A stretch of DNA of 36,230 bases from positions 1 to 36,230 of the forward strand of contig JAQYLW010000034.1 of NCBI GenBank assembly GCA_028719825.1. Direction: 5' to 3'. This DNA is from Spirochaetales bacterium (GTDB taxonomy: Bacteria > Spirochaetota > Spirochaetia > Sphaerochaetales > Sphaerochaetaceae). The notes beneath the pieces were generated by a model. That model saw nothing but the letters and a program-made list of their open reading frames with translations, had not been told where the DNA came from and ran no database searches. The position numbers were made by a program, and so were the translations under genes. Of this stretch, positions 24,630-31,543 are shown in pieces; within the stretch, counting starts at the first letter, position 1; the number at the start of each line of letters is the position of its first letter.

Positions 24630-24780
24630 GGTGAAAAGCCTGTCACTGCTATCATTGTATAATTCCATATTTTTTTTAAAAACGGCAATGAATTTATTGA
24701 ATGTCGATAATGCATTGTTTCTACAGAGGAATGCTTACAATCATTTGAAAAATGCGGTAGGCTGCTTGTTTTCACCTTGA
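24626..24780. repeat. Perfect 12-bp inverted repeat flanking the tRNA-Leu/tetR divergent region
   Basis: TCAAGGTGAAAA (24626-24637) and TTTTCACCTTGA (24769-24780) are perfect reverse complements 131 nt apart, with weaker inverted similarity continuing inward (GCCT, ATTGTA..ATTCC). The outer TTGA of each copy forms the first four bases of the -35 box of the divergent tRNA-Leu and tetR promoters. It could be a shared operator pair or a small foldback element; no target-site duplication is evident. The 227-nt tRNA-Leu/tetR gap holds no gene; the plus ORF starting inside the tRNA is a shadow. Confidence 0.7.
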
Positions 24781-24805
24781 GTTCCTAACAAACATTAGGT
24801 AATAT
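24777..24805 (+). promoter_or_regulatory. Promoter of tetR predicting a leaderless mRNA
   Basis: TTGAGT (24777-24782), a 17-nt spacer, TAATAT (24800-24805), then six bases before the ATG at 24812. The predicted +1 is the A of the start codon. No Shine-Dalgarno lies upstream. Confidence 0.6.
24784..24799. promoter_or_regulatory. Putative TetR autoregulatory operator
   Basis: CCTAA-CAAACA-TTAGG is an inverted repeat with perfect 5-bp arms that fills the spacer between the -35 and -10 of the tetR promoter. This is where a TetR-family autorepressor commonly binds. The arms are short, so the call rests on position. Confidence 0.45.
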
Positions 24806-24811
24806 TTTATT

Positions 24812-25375
24812 ATGAGCTCAGATACCAAGGACAGGCTGTTTTTAATTGCAATTAAAGAATTGGCAAAGAACGGCAAAAGCGGATTTAAACTATCTAAGAT
24901 AGCAGAGGAAGCCGGTATTAAAACCCCGTCGATCTATGCCTTTTTTAAATCAAAAAAAGACCTTATAGATTACACAATTAACCGGTGCGATGAAAGCATT
25001 AAAAGAAACAGTCCTCAATGCGATATCTCCGATGATATTCATACACTGCTATTTAATATTTTTATTCACTACATAAATGAATTTTCAAAGGAGCCTCTGT
25101 TATCTTACTATATATTTCTTGCAAAGGAATCGCTTAGCGACAAAGACGCGTATCAGAGATATAATGCACTCCTTTATTCCGTAGAGGTTCAAATTTCGTT
25201 TATCGTAAATGAGAAGATTTCCTACAATTCCGAAAAAGCAGATATTACAAATGCAATAACATCCGTTATTATAAAATCCTTCCCCTCCGTTATGCTTATT
25301 CTAATAAACGAAGGGGAAAAAGCCGCTGTTTACGAAGTGAACAATATTATTTCTTTTTCTTCTTTGCTTCAATAA
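24812..25375 (+). CDS. TetR-family transcriptional regulator
   Basis: The 187-residue protein has an N-terminal TetR helix-turn-helix: FKLSKIAEEAGIKTPSIYAFFKSKKDLIDY (about 25-54), with the typical A-G-(x)-S-x-Y-x-F-F-K-S-K pattern. The helical C-terminal ligand domain is not recognisable to subfamily level. It is one of only three plus-strand genes. Its target is unknown: apart from its own promoter, the nearest candidates are the tRNA-Leu/purD-like unit, divergent from it, and topA, which converges on it. Its last 29 bp overlap the 3' end of topA on the other strand. The start is chosen from the promoter geometry, the lack of any ribosome site, and homology starting at once. Confidence 0.88.
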   Translation: MSSDTKDRLFLIAIKELAKNGKSGFKLSKIAEEAGIKTPSIYAFFKSKKDLIDYTINRCDESIKRNSPQCDISDDIHTLLFNIFIHYINEFSKEPLLSYYIFLAKESLSDKDAYQRYNALLYSVEVQISFIVNEKISYNSEKADITNAITSVIIKSFPSVMLILINEGEKAAVYEVNNIISFSSLLQ

Positions 25376-27710
25376 GGGCAATGGCATCATCAATTGTTAT
25401 ATTGATAATATCCTTGGGATGTGACAAAGATGCATAAACTCCGGCATTTCTCACAAATGCACCATATCGTCCTATTCCTATTTGGATGTCCTCGTTGTTC
25501 TCAGGATGTTTACCTATAACACGTGGTAGTGAGAACAAATATTCCACATCCTCATTACTCCAATCGGTATAAACCGTTCCGCGAGGAACCGCACAGAATT
25601 TAGCGTCCTTTTTATTTGCCGTAGAACCGACAAACCAAAACGGACCGTATTTACCGTTTGCCGAATAATAAACAGGATAACCGTAGGTTGGACTTACATA
25701 TAGTTTTACGTATTTGTCATCAAGCTTCTCTTCAAGGGTTCTGGTATCGTTTAAAAGAGCATCTATTTTTTCATTGCTCAGATCCCCTACAAGCCAATCC
25801 TTGGGAATGCTTTTATTCTTCTTGTTGCCAAGTTGTATATAAGCTCCAAAGCGTCCATAGCATATTTCGTAATTGTCTGTTTTGATAGTTGGGAATTTAA
25901 GAATCTTAGCTTCCTGTGCCTTTACGCTCTTGTTTACAGCCTCTACGGTTTCCTTCAGTCCACCCTTTCCGGCATAGAATGAACTCAGATAATTATAAGT
26001 GTTCTCGTTGTGCTCCGAGATTTTATCAAGTTCACTCTCCATGTCAGAGGTAAACGAATATTGAGAATATTCTTCAAAATACTTATCAAGGAACTGCGTT
26101 ATCTCCACTCCTAAGAATGTGGGGGCAATCTGTAGTGATCGGGGAATGCGCACAACATAGCGCTTTGTAATGAGGGCCGTGAGAGTTGATGCATAAGTTG
26201 ACGGTCGCCCTATACCTATTTCTTCCATTTTCTTAATTAGAGAAGCTTCCGTATATCTGTTTTTAGGTGAGGTTTGAGCCTCTTTTGCCGAGGTTGATAT
26301 GCATTTTAGCAATTCACCCGTTTTAAGAGAAGGCAATACATTTTCTTCATCTTCCGTCTTGTACTTTTCAAATGCCTTTAAATACCCTTTAAAACGCATT
26401 TCCATACCACGGGATACGAGTACAGCCTTTTCTATTTTCTCAGATGTCGCTTCAATAACAACGGTTCCGGACATTTTAACGGCATCTTTCATCTGAGTTG
26501 CAATACAGCGCGCATAAATTAAGGAGTATAGCGTTTTCTCACGTCCTGTAAGTCCTGTATCATCAGGGTGAACAAACATATCGTTTTTTATACTCGGTCG
26601 GATTGCTTCGTGCGCTTCCTGTGCATTCTTGTCCTTTGAAACGAAGTTACGGGCGGTGGGAAGCAAGTAGTCTTTTCCGTATAATTGTTCAACCGCTTTT
26701 CGTGCATATTGTATTCCCTCTTCGGAAATATACGGTGAGTCGGTTCTCATATATGTAATCCAGCCCTTTTCATAAAGGCTTTGTGCAACGCTCATCGTTA
26801 TATGCGGTGTGTAGTGCAGCTTTGTGTTTGCATCCTGCTGCAGTGTACTTGTTATATAAGGAGGCGGAGAAGAACGGCGTACTTCTTTTTGTTTAATATC
26901 AACAACCTTATATTCTGCAGTTTGTAAATCAAGTGCCAGTTGTTTTGCGTTTTCTGGCGTTAGAACAATTACGTCATCAGCATTTTTAAGGTCGCCTGTG
27001 GTTTCATCAAAAAAGTCCTTACCCGTAACAACGCGCTTACCATTGTAGCTTTCCACAGAAGATGAAAATGAACTTTTTGAACTGTTTGAAAGAATTGCCT
27101 GAACAACGTTATAGGATGTTACCTTATACTTCATTCTTTCAAGTTCTCTATCTACAACCAGCTTCAAAGCCGGGCTTTGAACACGCCCTGCAGACAGATT
27201 GCGCAATGAGAGTTTACTCCAGAGAATCGGGGAAATCATATAGCCGAATAACCTGTCCAAAACACGGCGAGCCTTTTGAGCATTGACCATATTCATATTC
27301 ACATCGCGCGGATTGTCCATTGCATTTAATATTGCCTTTTTTGTTATTTCATGGAACACGATACGCTTTGTGGGTATTGTTGGTTTCAGCACTTCTTTTA
27401 AATGCCAGGCAATACTTTCTCCTTCCCTATCGCTATCTGTTGCAAGCACCAGATATTCAGAGTCATTAAGAGCCTTTTTCATTTTTTCTATAATGCTGTT
27501 TTTGTTATCAACAATAAAATATTCAGGCTCGAATGTCTGTAAATTTACCCCCAACTCATCATTTGGCAAATCACGAATATGCCCTTCGGATGCGATGATG
27601 GTACAATCCGGTAAAATTGAACTTATCACCTTGGCTTTGGTAGGTGATTCAACGATAATAAGAGTTTTTAACTTGCTGTTTTTATTCATTTTATCTTTTT
27701 CGGATTCCAT
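25347..27710 (-). CDS. topA: DNA topoisomerase I
   Basis: This type IA topoisomerase relaxes negative supercoils. The 787-residue protein has the Toprim domain with IVESPTKAKVI (about 19-29) and ATDSDREGESIAWH (near 90), then LSAGRVQSPAL. The catalytic tyrosine lies in WITYMRTDSPYI (Tyr near 320), followed by EAHEAIRP and IGRPSTYA. The C-terminus (from about 600) consists of short topoisomerase C-terminal repeats (YGRFGAYIQLG, YGPFW, IGRYGAFVRN) in place of tetracysteine zinc fingers, and ends in a Lys-rich tail. The upstream TTGAAA-17-TAATAA on the minus strand would give a very short leader and no clear ribosome site is seen. It is convergent with tetR. Confidence 0.97.
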   Translation of the reverse strand: MESEKDKMNKNSKLKTLIIVESPTKAKVISSILPDCTIIASEGHIRDLPNDELGVNLQTFEPEYFIVDNKNSIIEKMKKALNDSEYLVLATDSDREGESIAWHLKEVLKPTIPTKRIVFHEITKKAILNAMDNPRDVNMNMVNAQKARRVLDRLFGYMISPILWSKLSLRNLSAGRVQSPALKLVVDRELERMKYKVTSYNVVQAILSNSSKSSFSSSVESYNGKRVVTGKDFFDETTGDLKNADDVIVLTPENAKQLALDLQTAEYKVVDIKQKEVRRSSPPPYITSTLQQDANTKLHYTPHITMSVAQSLYEKGWITYMRTDSPYISEEGIQYARKAVEQLYGKDYLLPTARNFVSKDKNAQEAHEAIRPSIKNDMFVHPDDTGLTGREKTLYSLIYARCIATQMKDAVKMSGTVVIEATSEKIEKAVLVSRGMEMRFKGYLKAFEKYKTEDEENVLPSLKTGELLKCISTSAKEAQTSPKNRYTEASLIKKMEEIGIGRPSTYASTLTALITKRYVVRIPRSLQIAPTFLGVEITQFLDKYFEEYSQYSFTSDMESELDKISEHNENTYNYLSSFYAGKGGLKETVEAVNKSVKAQEAKILKFPTIKTDNYEICYGRFGAYIQLGNKKNKSIPKDWLVGDLSNEKIDALLNDTRTLEEKLDDKYVKLYVSPTYGYPVYYSANGKYGPFWFVGSTANKKDAKFCAVPRGTVYTDWSNEDVEYLFSLPRVIGKHPENNEDIQIGIGRYGAFVRNAGVYASLSHPKDIINITIDDAIALIEAKKKKK

Positions 27711-27765
27711 ACAATCTTTATATATTATTACGAAATAAATTTTAATTTTTCAACATATAGAGCAA

Positions 27766-28275
27766 TTAGACTGTTCTTTTAAGATACTCATAAAACATAA
27801 TCAAAGCATCATTCATAACATTTTGCCTGATTTTTATTCTGCCCAAACTTCCATCATACATGAACTGTTTTATCTCATAATTATTATTGTCGCTTACAGC
27901 AATAAATACCTTACCAACACTCTCACCCTCAGGACCGGCATAGCCTGTTACCGCAATGGAGAAATCGGATTTAAACAGCTTGTTCGCACCAAGGGCCATC
28001 TGTACAGCGCATTCCTTTGAAACGGCACTATACTCTTGCAGAACTTGTTTCTCCACTCCCAATACGCTGTTTTTAACCTCATCACTATAGCTTACTATGC
28101 CGGATGAAAACCATTTTGAAGAACCCGGAACATCTGTAAATGTTTTGGCTATAAGACCACCCGTAATGCTTTCGGCAAGCGAAACGGTTTTTCCTTTTTG
28201 AACAAGAAGGAGCGCTATTTCGCTTACCGTTTTAAGGCAATTATCAATTTGAACACTTGTATTCTTTTCTGTCAT
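27766..28275 (-). CDS. pncC: Nicotinamide-nucleotide amidase, CinA C-terminal domain protein
   Basis: PncC deamidates NMN to nicotinic acid mononucleotide, recycling the NMN released by NAD-dependent DNA ligase. Only the CinA C-terminal domain is present (169 residues): VSLAESITGGLIAK (about 31-44), TDVPGSSKWFSSGIVSYSD, and VTGYAGPEGESVGKVFIAV. All are typical of active members. The track frame starts at 28605, but the N-terminal ~110 residues are antisense-like filler overlapping nrdD. The ATG at 28275 is chosen from homology, with a GGGAAGAG upstream, and it overlaps the nrdD 3' end by 32 nt. It lies between nrdD and topA on the same strand. Confidence 0.92.
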   Translation of the reverse strand: MTEKNTSVQIDNCLKTVSEIALLLVQKGKTVSLAESITGGLIAKTFTDVPGSSKWFSSGIVSYSDEVKNSVLGVEKQVLQEYSAVSKECAVQMALGANKLFKSDFSIAVTGYAGPEGESVGKVFIAVSDNNNYEIKQFMYDGSLGRIKIRQNVMNDALIMFYEYLKRTV

Positions 28276-30037
28276 TGAACTCTTCCCTTTTACCATCATT
28301 CCAGTTTTGCACAGGACGATAATACCCCGTAATACGAGAGTAAACCTCCGTTTCGCTTCCACATTCGGGACACGTGAAATGCTCACCTGTAATATATCCG
28401 TGTTTTTTGCATACGGAGTACGTTGGAGAAATGGTGAAATACGGCAGGCGGTAATTTTCTGCGATTGTACGAACAAGAAGGGCAGCCTGCTTCCACGATG
28501 AGAGCTTTTCACCCAAAAAAGTATGGAATACTGTGCCGGATGTATACAATATCTGAAGATCATCCTGATGACGAAGCGCTTCAAAAACATCATCGGTATA
28601 TCCAACGGGAAGATGTGATGAATTTGTATAATACGGAGGGAGCAAGGGTGATTTGGAAGCTGTTATAATATCGGGGAATAGTTTTTTATCATGCTTTGCA
28701 AGCCTATATGAGGTGCTCTCTGCAGGGGTTGCCTCCAAATTAAACAGCGTACCGTATTTTTCCTGATACAAGCTAAGTCTTGAACGCATATGCTCAAGGA
28801 CCTCTATTGCGAACGCCTTGCCTTCTACAGATGCTATATTATCCCTTATAAATTCAGCGTTTAGCAGGCACTCATTCATTCCTACAAGTCCGATGGTTGA
28901 AAAATGGTTGTTGAATGAACCAAGATAATGCTGAGTATATGGGTACAGGCCTTTTTCAAGAAGCGATGAAATAAACGATCTTTTAATTTCAAGGCTTTCT
29001 GCGGCAAGATCCATAAGGCGATCAAGAGACGTGAAAAACTCTTCTTTTGTTTTTGACTTGTAGCCAAGGCGCGGAAGATTTATAGTTACAACTCCTATAG
29101 AGCCCGTGCTTTCTCCCGAACCAAAGAAACCGCCTGCTTTTTTCCTTAGTTCCCGTAAATCAAGACGAAGCCTGCAACACATTGATCTTACATCGCTTGG
29201 CTTCATGTCGCTGTTTATATAATTTGAAAAATAAGGCGTTCCGTATTTTGCAGTCATTTCAAAAAGAAGCTTGTTGTTTTCTGTTTCACTCCAATCAAAG
29301 TCACGGGTTATGGAATATGTGGGGATTGGATATTGAAAACCTCTGCCGTTAGCATCCCCTTCTATCATAATCTCTATAAACGCCCTATTAAGAGCATCCA
29401 TCTCTTTTTGACAATCTGCGTATTTAAAATCCATACGCTTTCCGCCTACTATGGCGTATTCGTCCTTTATGTCCTCAGGAACTTTCCAATCAAGCGTAAT
29501 ATTTGTAAAAGGCGCCTGACTTCCCCAGCGTGAAGGAGTATTTACACCAAAAACAAATGTTTGTATGCATTGTTTTACCTGTTCATATGAAAGATTATCA
29601 GCCTTAACAAACGGAGCAAGATATGTGTCAAACGAAGAAAATGCCTGTGCTCCTGCCCATTCGTTTTGCATTATTCCCAAAAAGTTCACCATTTGCTGAC
29701 ATATGGTGGAAAGATGACGTGCAGGACGGGAAGCAATTTTGCCTTCGGCACCTGAGAGTCCCTCTATAATAAGCTGTTTTAACGACCAGCCTGCACAATA
29801 ACCCGAAAGCATGGAAAGATCATGAAGATGAAAATCACCGCTTGTATGCGCATCGGATATCTCTTTTGTATAAATTTCAGAAAGCCAATAATTTGCAATC
29901 ATTGCCCCGCTGTTTGAAAGTATCAAGCCGCCAAGAGAATATGAAACTGTTGAATTCTCCTTTACTCTCCAGTCGGAAAATCCAAGATAATCCTCTATTG
30001 TTTTTTTTGTATTTATATAATTCTTTGTGCTATCCAT
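28244..30037 (-). CDS. nrdD: Anaerobic (class III) ribonucleoside-triphosphate reductase without ATP-cone
   Basis: NrdD reduces ribonucleoside triphosphates to dNTPs under anaerobiosis by a glycyl radical. The C-terminus carries RITGYYRPVQNWNDGK with the radical Gly near 571, preceded by a zinc-binding cluster CKKHGYITGEHFTCPECG. Barrel motifs are present: HTSGDFHLHDL, FVFGVNTPSRWGSQAPFTNIT and MCCRLRLDL. At 597 residues it lacks the ~100-residue N-terminal ATP-cone of the E. coli-type enzyme and starts directly at the catalytic region. Overall inhibition by dATP through that domain is therefore not expected. GGGGGG lies before the ATG. nrdG is upstream and two NrdR boxes lie at the promoter. 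The window contains no aerobic RNR. Confidence 0.97.
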   Translation of the reverse strand: MDSTKNYINTKKTIEDYLGFSDWRVKENSTVSYSLGGLILSNSGAMIANYWLSEIYTKEISDAHTSGDFHLHDLSMLSGYCAGWSLKQLIIEGLSGAEGKIASRPARHLSTICQQMVNFLGIMQNEWAGAQAFSSFDTYLAPFVKADNLSYEQVKQCIQTFVFGVNTPSRWGSQAPFTNITLDWKVPEDIKDEYAIVGGKRMDFKYADCQKEMDALNRAFIEIMIEGDANGRGFQYPIPTYSITRDFDWSETENNKLLFEMTAKYGTPYFSNYINSDMKPSDVRSMCCRLRLDLRELRKKAGGFFGSGESTGSIGVVTINLPRLGYKSKTKEEFFTSLDRLMDLAAESLEIKRSFISSLLEKGLYPYTQHYLGSFNNHFSTIGLVGMNECLLNAEFIRDNIASVEGKAFAIEVLEHMRSRLSLYQEKYGTLFNLEATPAESTSYRLAKHDKKLFPDIITASKSPLLPPYYTNSSHLPVGYTDDVFEALRHQDDLQILYTSGTVFHTFLGEKLSSWKQAALLVRTIAENYRLPYFTISPTYSVCKKHGYITGEHFTCPECGSETEVYSRITGYYRPVQNWNDGKREEFNDRKEYKCSN

Positions 30038-30070
30038 GCACTTCCCCCCTTTCTAAAATGCTCATATAGC

Positions 30071-30099
30071 AGAATAATACCCTATTTAAAGACAGTCAA
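30071..30099 (-). promoter_or_regulatory. Promoter of nrdD
   Basis: Minus strand TTGACT (30094-30099), a 17-nt spacer, TATTCT (30071-30076), with the predicted start about 27 nt before the ATG. The -35 overlaps the proximal NrdR box, which would allow repression. Confidence 0.65.
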
Positions 30100-30143
30100 C
30101 TATATATAGAAAGATTTTTTTATTACAACACAATATATAGTGG
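30097..30143. promoter_or_regulatory. Tandem NrdR boxes upstream of nrdD
   Basis: ACACAATATATAGTGG (30128-30143) and CAACTATATATAGAAA (30097-30112) both resemble the 16-bp NrdR consensus ACACwATATATwGTGT. Their centres are 31 bp apart, the about three-turn spacing typical of functional NrdR box pairs. The proximal copy overlaps the nrdD -35. NrdR itself is not encoded in the window. Confidence 0.8.
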
Positions 30144-30162
30144 TTGCTAAAAAATGAGCTGT

Positions 30163-30843
30163 TTAGTAAAAAACGTAGTTTTTGTAATTAATATATTGAT
30201 TTAACAAGGATTTAAGGTATTTTGAAGGGATCGGGGATAAGGGTAAGGAGCATGAAGGGGGAGTTCTGAATTCCTGCATTCTCCAAAGCAATACGTGGCG
30301 CATATAATCTGCTAAACTAAGAATATCATCATCGCTATGCAATTCACGAACAAGTGTTGTTCTGAATTCATAATCTACCTTGCTGTTTTTAATCAATTCA
30401 ATTGATGAGCGGATTCTTTCAACATCTATGTTTGCCACACCCGAACAGAGAGCATAGGATGCAAATGAGCTTTTAACATCCATTGCTATATAGTTTACAA
30501 GATTTTTTTCTATTACATCCTCTAATAAGCTTGTATTGTATCCGTTTGTATCAAGTTTTACCTTAAATCCCATATCCCTTATACGGGCTATAAAATCAAC
30601 AAGACCTTTTTGAAGTGTAGGCTCACCGCCTGAGATACAAACGCCCTCAATCAGCTTCTTCCTTGTTTTTAAAAATGAAATAACATCCCCCTCTGAAATA
30701 CGCCCCGATTCGGGAGATGAGGTTATAATTCCCGCATTATGGCAATAAGGGCATCTAAAATTGCATGATGGAGAAAAAAGCGTACAGGCAATATGATTCG
30801 GATAGTCGAGCAATGTAAACTTTTGTATTCCTTCAAACGTCAT
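30163..30843 (-). CDS. nrdG: Anaerobic RNR-activating radical SAM protein
   Basis: This activase uses a [4Fe-4S] cluster and SAM to install the glycyl radical on NrdD. The protein begins FEGIQKFTLLDYPNHIACTL and has the radical SAM cluster motif CNFRCPYC (Cys27, Cys31, Cys34), then VCISGGEPTLQKG and KVKLDTNGYN. This matches the ~230-residue form (NrdG2-like, related to PflA) found with nrdD in anaerobes. The C-terminal ~40 residues are weakly conserved but the length is normal. The ATG overlaps the CYTH gene's stop as TAATG. It is followed by a 125-nt gap with the nrdD promoter. Confidence 0.93.
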   Translation of the reverse strand: MTFEGIQKFTLLDYPNHIACTLFSPSCNFRCPYCHNAGIITSSPESGRISEGDVISFLKTRKKLIEGVCISGGEPTLQKGLVDFIARIRDMGFKVKLDTNGYNTSLLEDVIEKNLVNYIAMDVKSSFASYALCSGVANIDVERIRSSIELIKNSKVDYEFRTTLVRELHSDDDILSLADYMRHVLLWRMQEFRTPPSCSLPLSPIPSKYLKSLLNQYINYKNYVFY

Positions 30844-31397
30844 TATTCCTCTATCATTGCCATGTATTTTCTGTTTTCAATATTTTCAAATACACCAAGC
30901 ACTTTATAATAGTTCAGAAGTTCTGCTTTTATATTGTTGCAAATATGATCGAAAATATCCTTAGGGGCAATTATTTCTGTTTCAATAAAATATCCCAGAT
31001 CCCTTATCCCCTTGTTTCGGCTATGTCCTTTAACATTTACAATTTCTATGTTCATATCATAGCCGTAGATGTCTTTTGTTGACCAGATATATCCTTCCTT
31101 GGTTTTTTTAATAAACAACAGCTCGTCTTTAAAAAGCGCATCATATTCGCTTTGGCTTAAAATCCTTTCATATTCGCTGTTTACCTCAACCCCGTCTGAA
31201 AGACTGTTATTCTTCTTTGTATAAATATACTCGTTGTTTTGCTTCCTAAGCCGGTATAGCTCTCCGCTTGGTTCTTTAAAGTAAGCATCGCATTTATACT
31301 CGCTTTTTGCAGCATTATATAAATTGTTAAAATACCCTGTTAAACTGTTTTTTTGATCTGCCCTCAGACGGGCCTTTACCTCTATTTCCGTATGCAT
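30843..31397 (-). CDS. CYTH-domain protein (adenylate cyclase CyaB/thiamine triphosphatase-like)
   Basis: The 184-residue protein carries the CYTH signature ExExK near its N-terminus (EIEVKAR, E4-E6-K8). It also has the expected strand residues: CDAYFKEPSGELYRLRKQ, YIYTKK and, near the end, LGYFIETEII. CYTH tunnel enzymes hydrolyse or cyclise triphosphorylated substrates such as inorganic triphosphate, thiamine triphosphate or, for class IV cyclases, ATP. The exact substrate cannot be read. If it were a cyclase it might serve the cNMP-binding protein at 2564, but that is speculation. It starts the nrdG-containing unit and has its own promoter. The ribosome site is weak. Confidence 0.85.
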   Translation of the reverse strand: MHTEIEVKARLRADQKNSLTGYFNNLYNAAKSEYKCDAYFKEPSGELYRLRKQNNEYIYTKKNNSLSDGVEVNSEYERILSQSEYDALFKDELLFIKKTKEGYIWSTKDIYGYDMNIEIVNVKGHSRNKGIRDLGYFIETEIIAPKDIFDHICNNIKAELLNYYKVLGVFENIENRKYMAMIEE

Positions 31398-31427
31398 AAT
31401 ATGTTGAATATCACCTTTTATTTATGA

Positions 31428-31460
31428 TAGATTATAAAAAAGTTGCCGTATTAAGTGCAA
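31428..31460. promoter_or_regulatory. Overlapping divergent promoters for the CYTH-nrdG unit and tRNA-Val
   Basis: Minus strand: TTGCAC (31455-31460), an 18-nt spacer, TATAAT (31431-31436), driving the CYTH gene. Plus strand: TTGAAT (31404-31409), an 18-nt spacer, TAGATT (31428-31433), a weaker candidate driving tRNA-Val. The two -10 boxes share bases, so the two polymerases could not bind together. The minus promoter is much the stronger match. Confidence 0.5.
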
Positions 31461-31471
31461 CACCGTTTTAC

Positions 31472-31543
31472 GAGTCCGTAGCTCAGTGGGAGAGCATTAC
31501 CTTCACACGGTAGGGGTCGTTGGTTCAAACCCAATCGGGCTCA
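31472..31543 (+). tRNA. tRNA-Val (anticodon CAC)
   Basis: A 72-nt tRNA with acceptor stem GAGTCCG/CGGGCTC, anticodon arm TTACC-TTCACAC-GGTAG with CAC at 34-36, and T arm TTGG-TTCAAAC-CCAA. The discriminator A is base 31543 and CCA is not encoded. The next base, 31544, is the A of the ATG of the downstream membrane-protein gene. Confidence 0.95.

Noticed and set aside
24559-24780. 73-aa plus-strand ORF in the tRNA-Leu/tetR gap
   Set aside because: Starts inside the tRNA-Leu gene, has no ribosome site or recognisable domain, and ends at the tetR promoter.
28276-28605. N-terminal 110 residues of the 279-aa ORF as part of pncC
   Set aside because: This part runs inside the nrdD coding region in another frame and has no CinA N-terminal domain character; homology starts at the ATG at 28275.
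30163-30310. Possible frameshift near the end of nrdG
   Set aside because: The C-terminal residues look unlike typical NrdG, but total length is normal, the region is variable in the family, and no alternative frame gives a better match.
31520-31543. TTG at 31520 as start of the COG4905-like gene, with AGGGG as ribosome site
   Set aside because: Both the TTG and the AGGGG lie inside the mature tRNA-Val, and conserved protein sequence fits the ATG at 31544.
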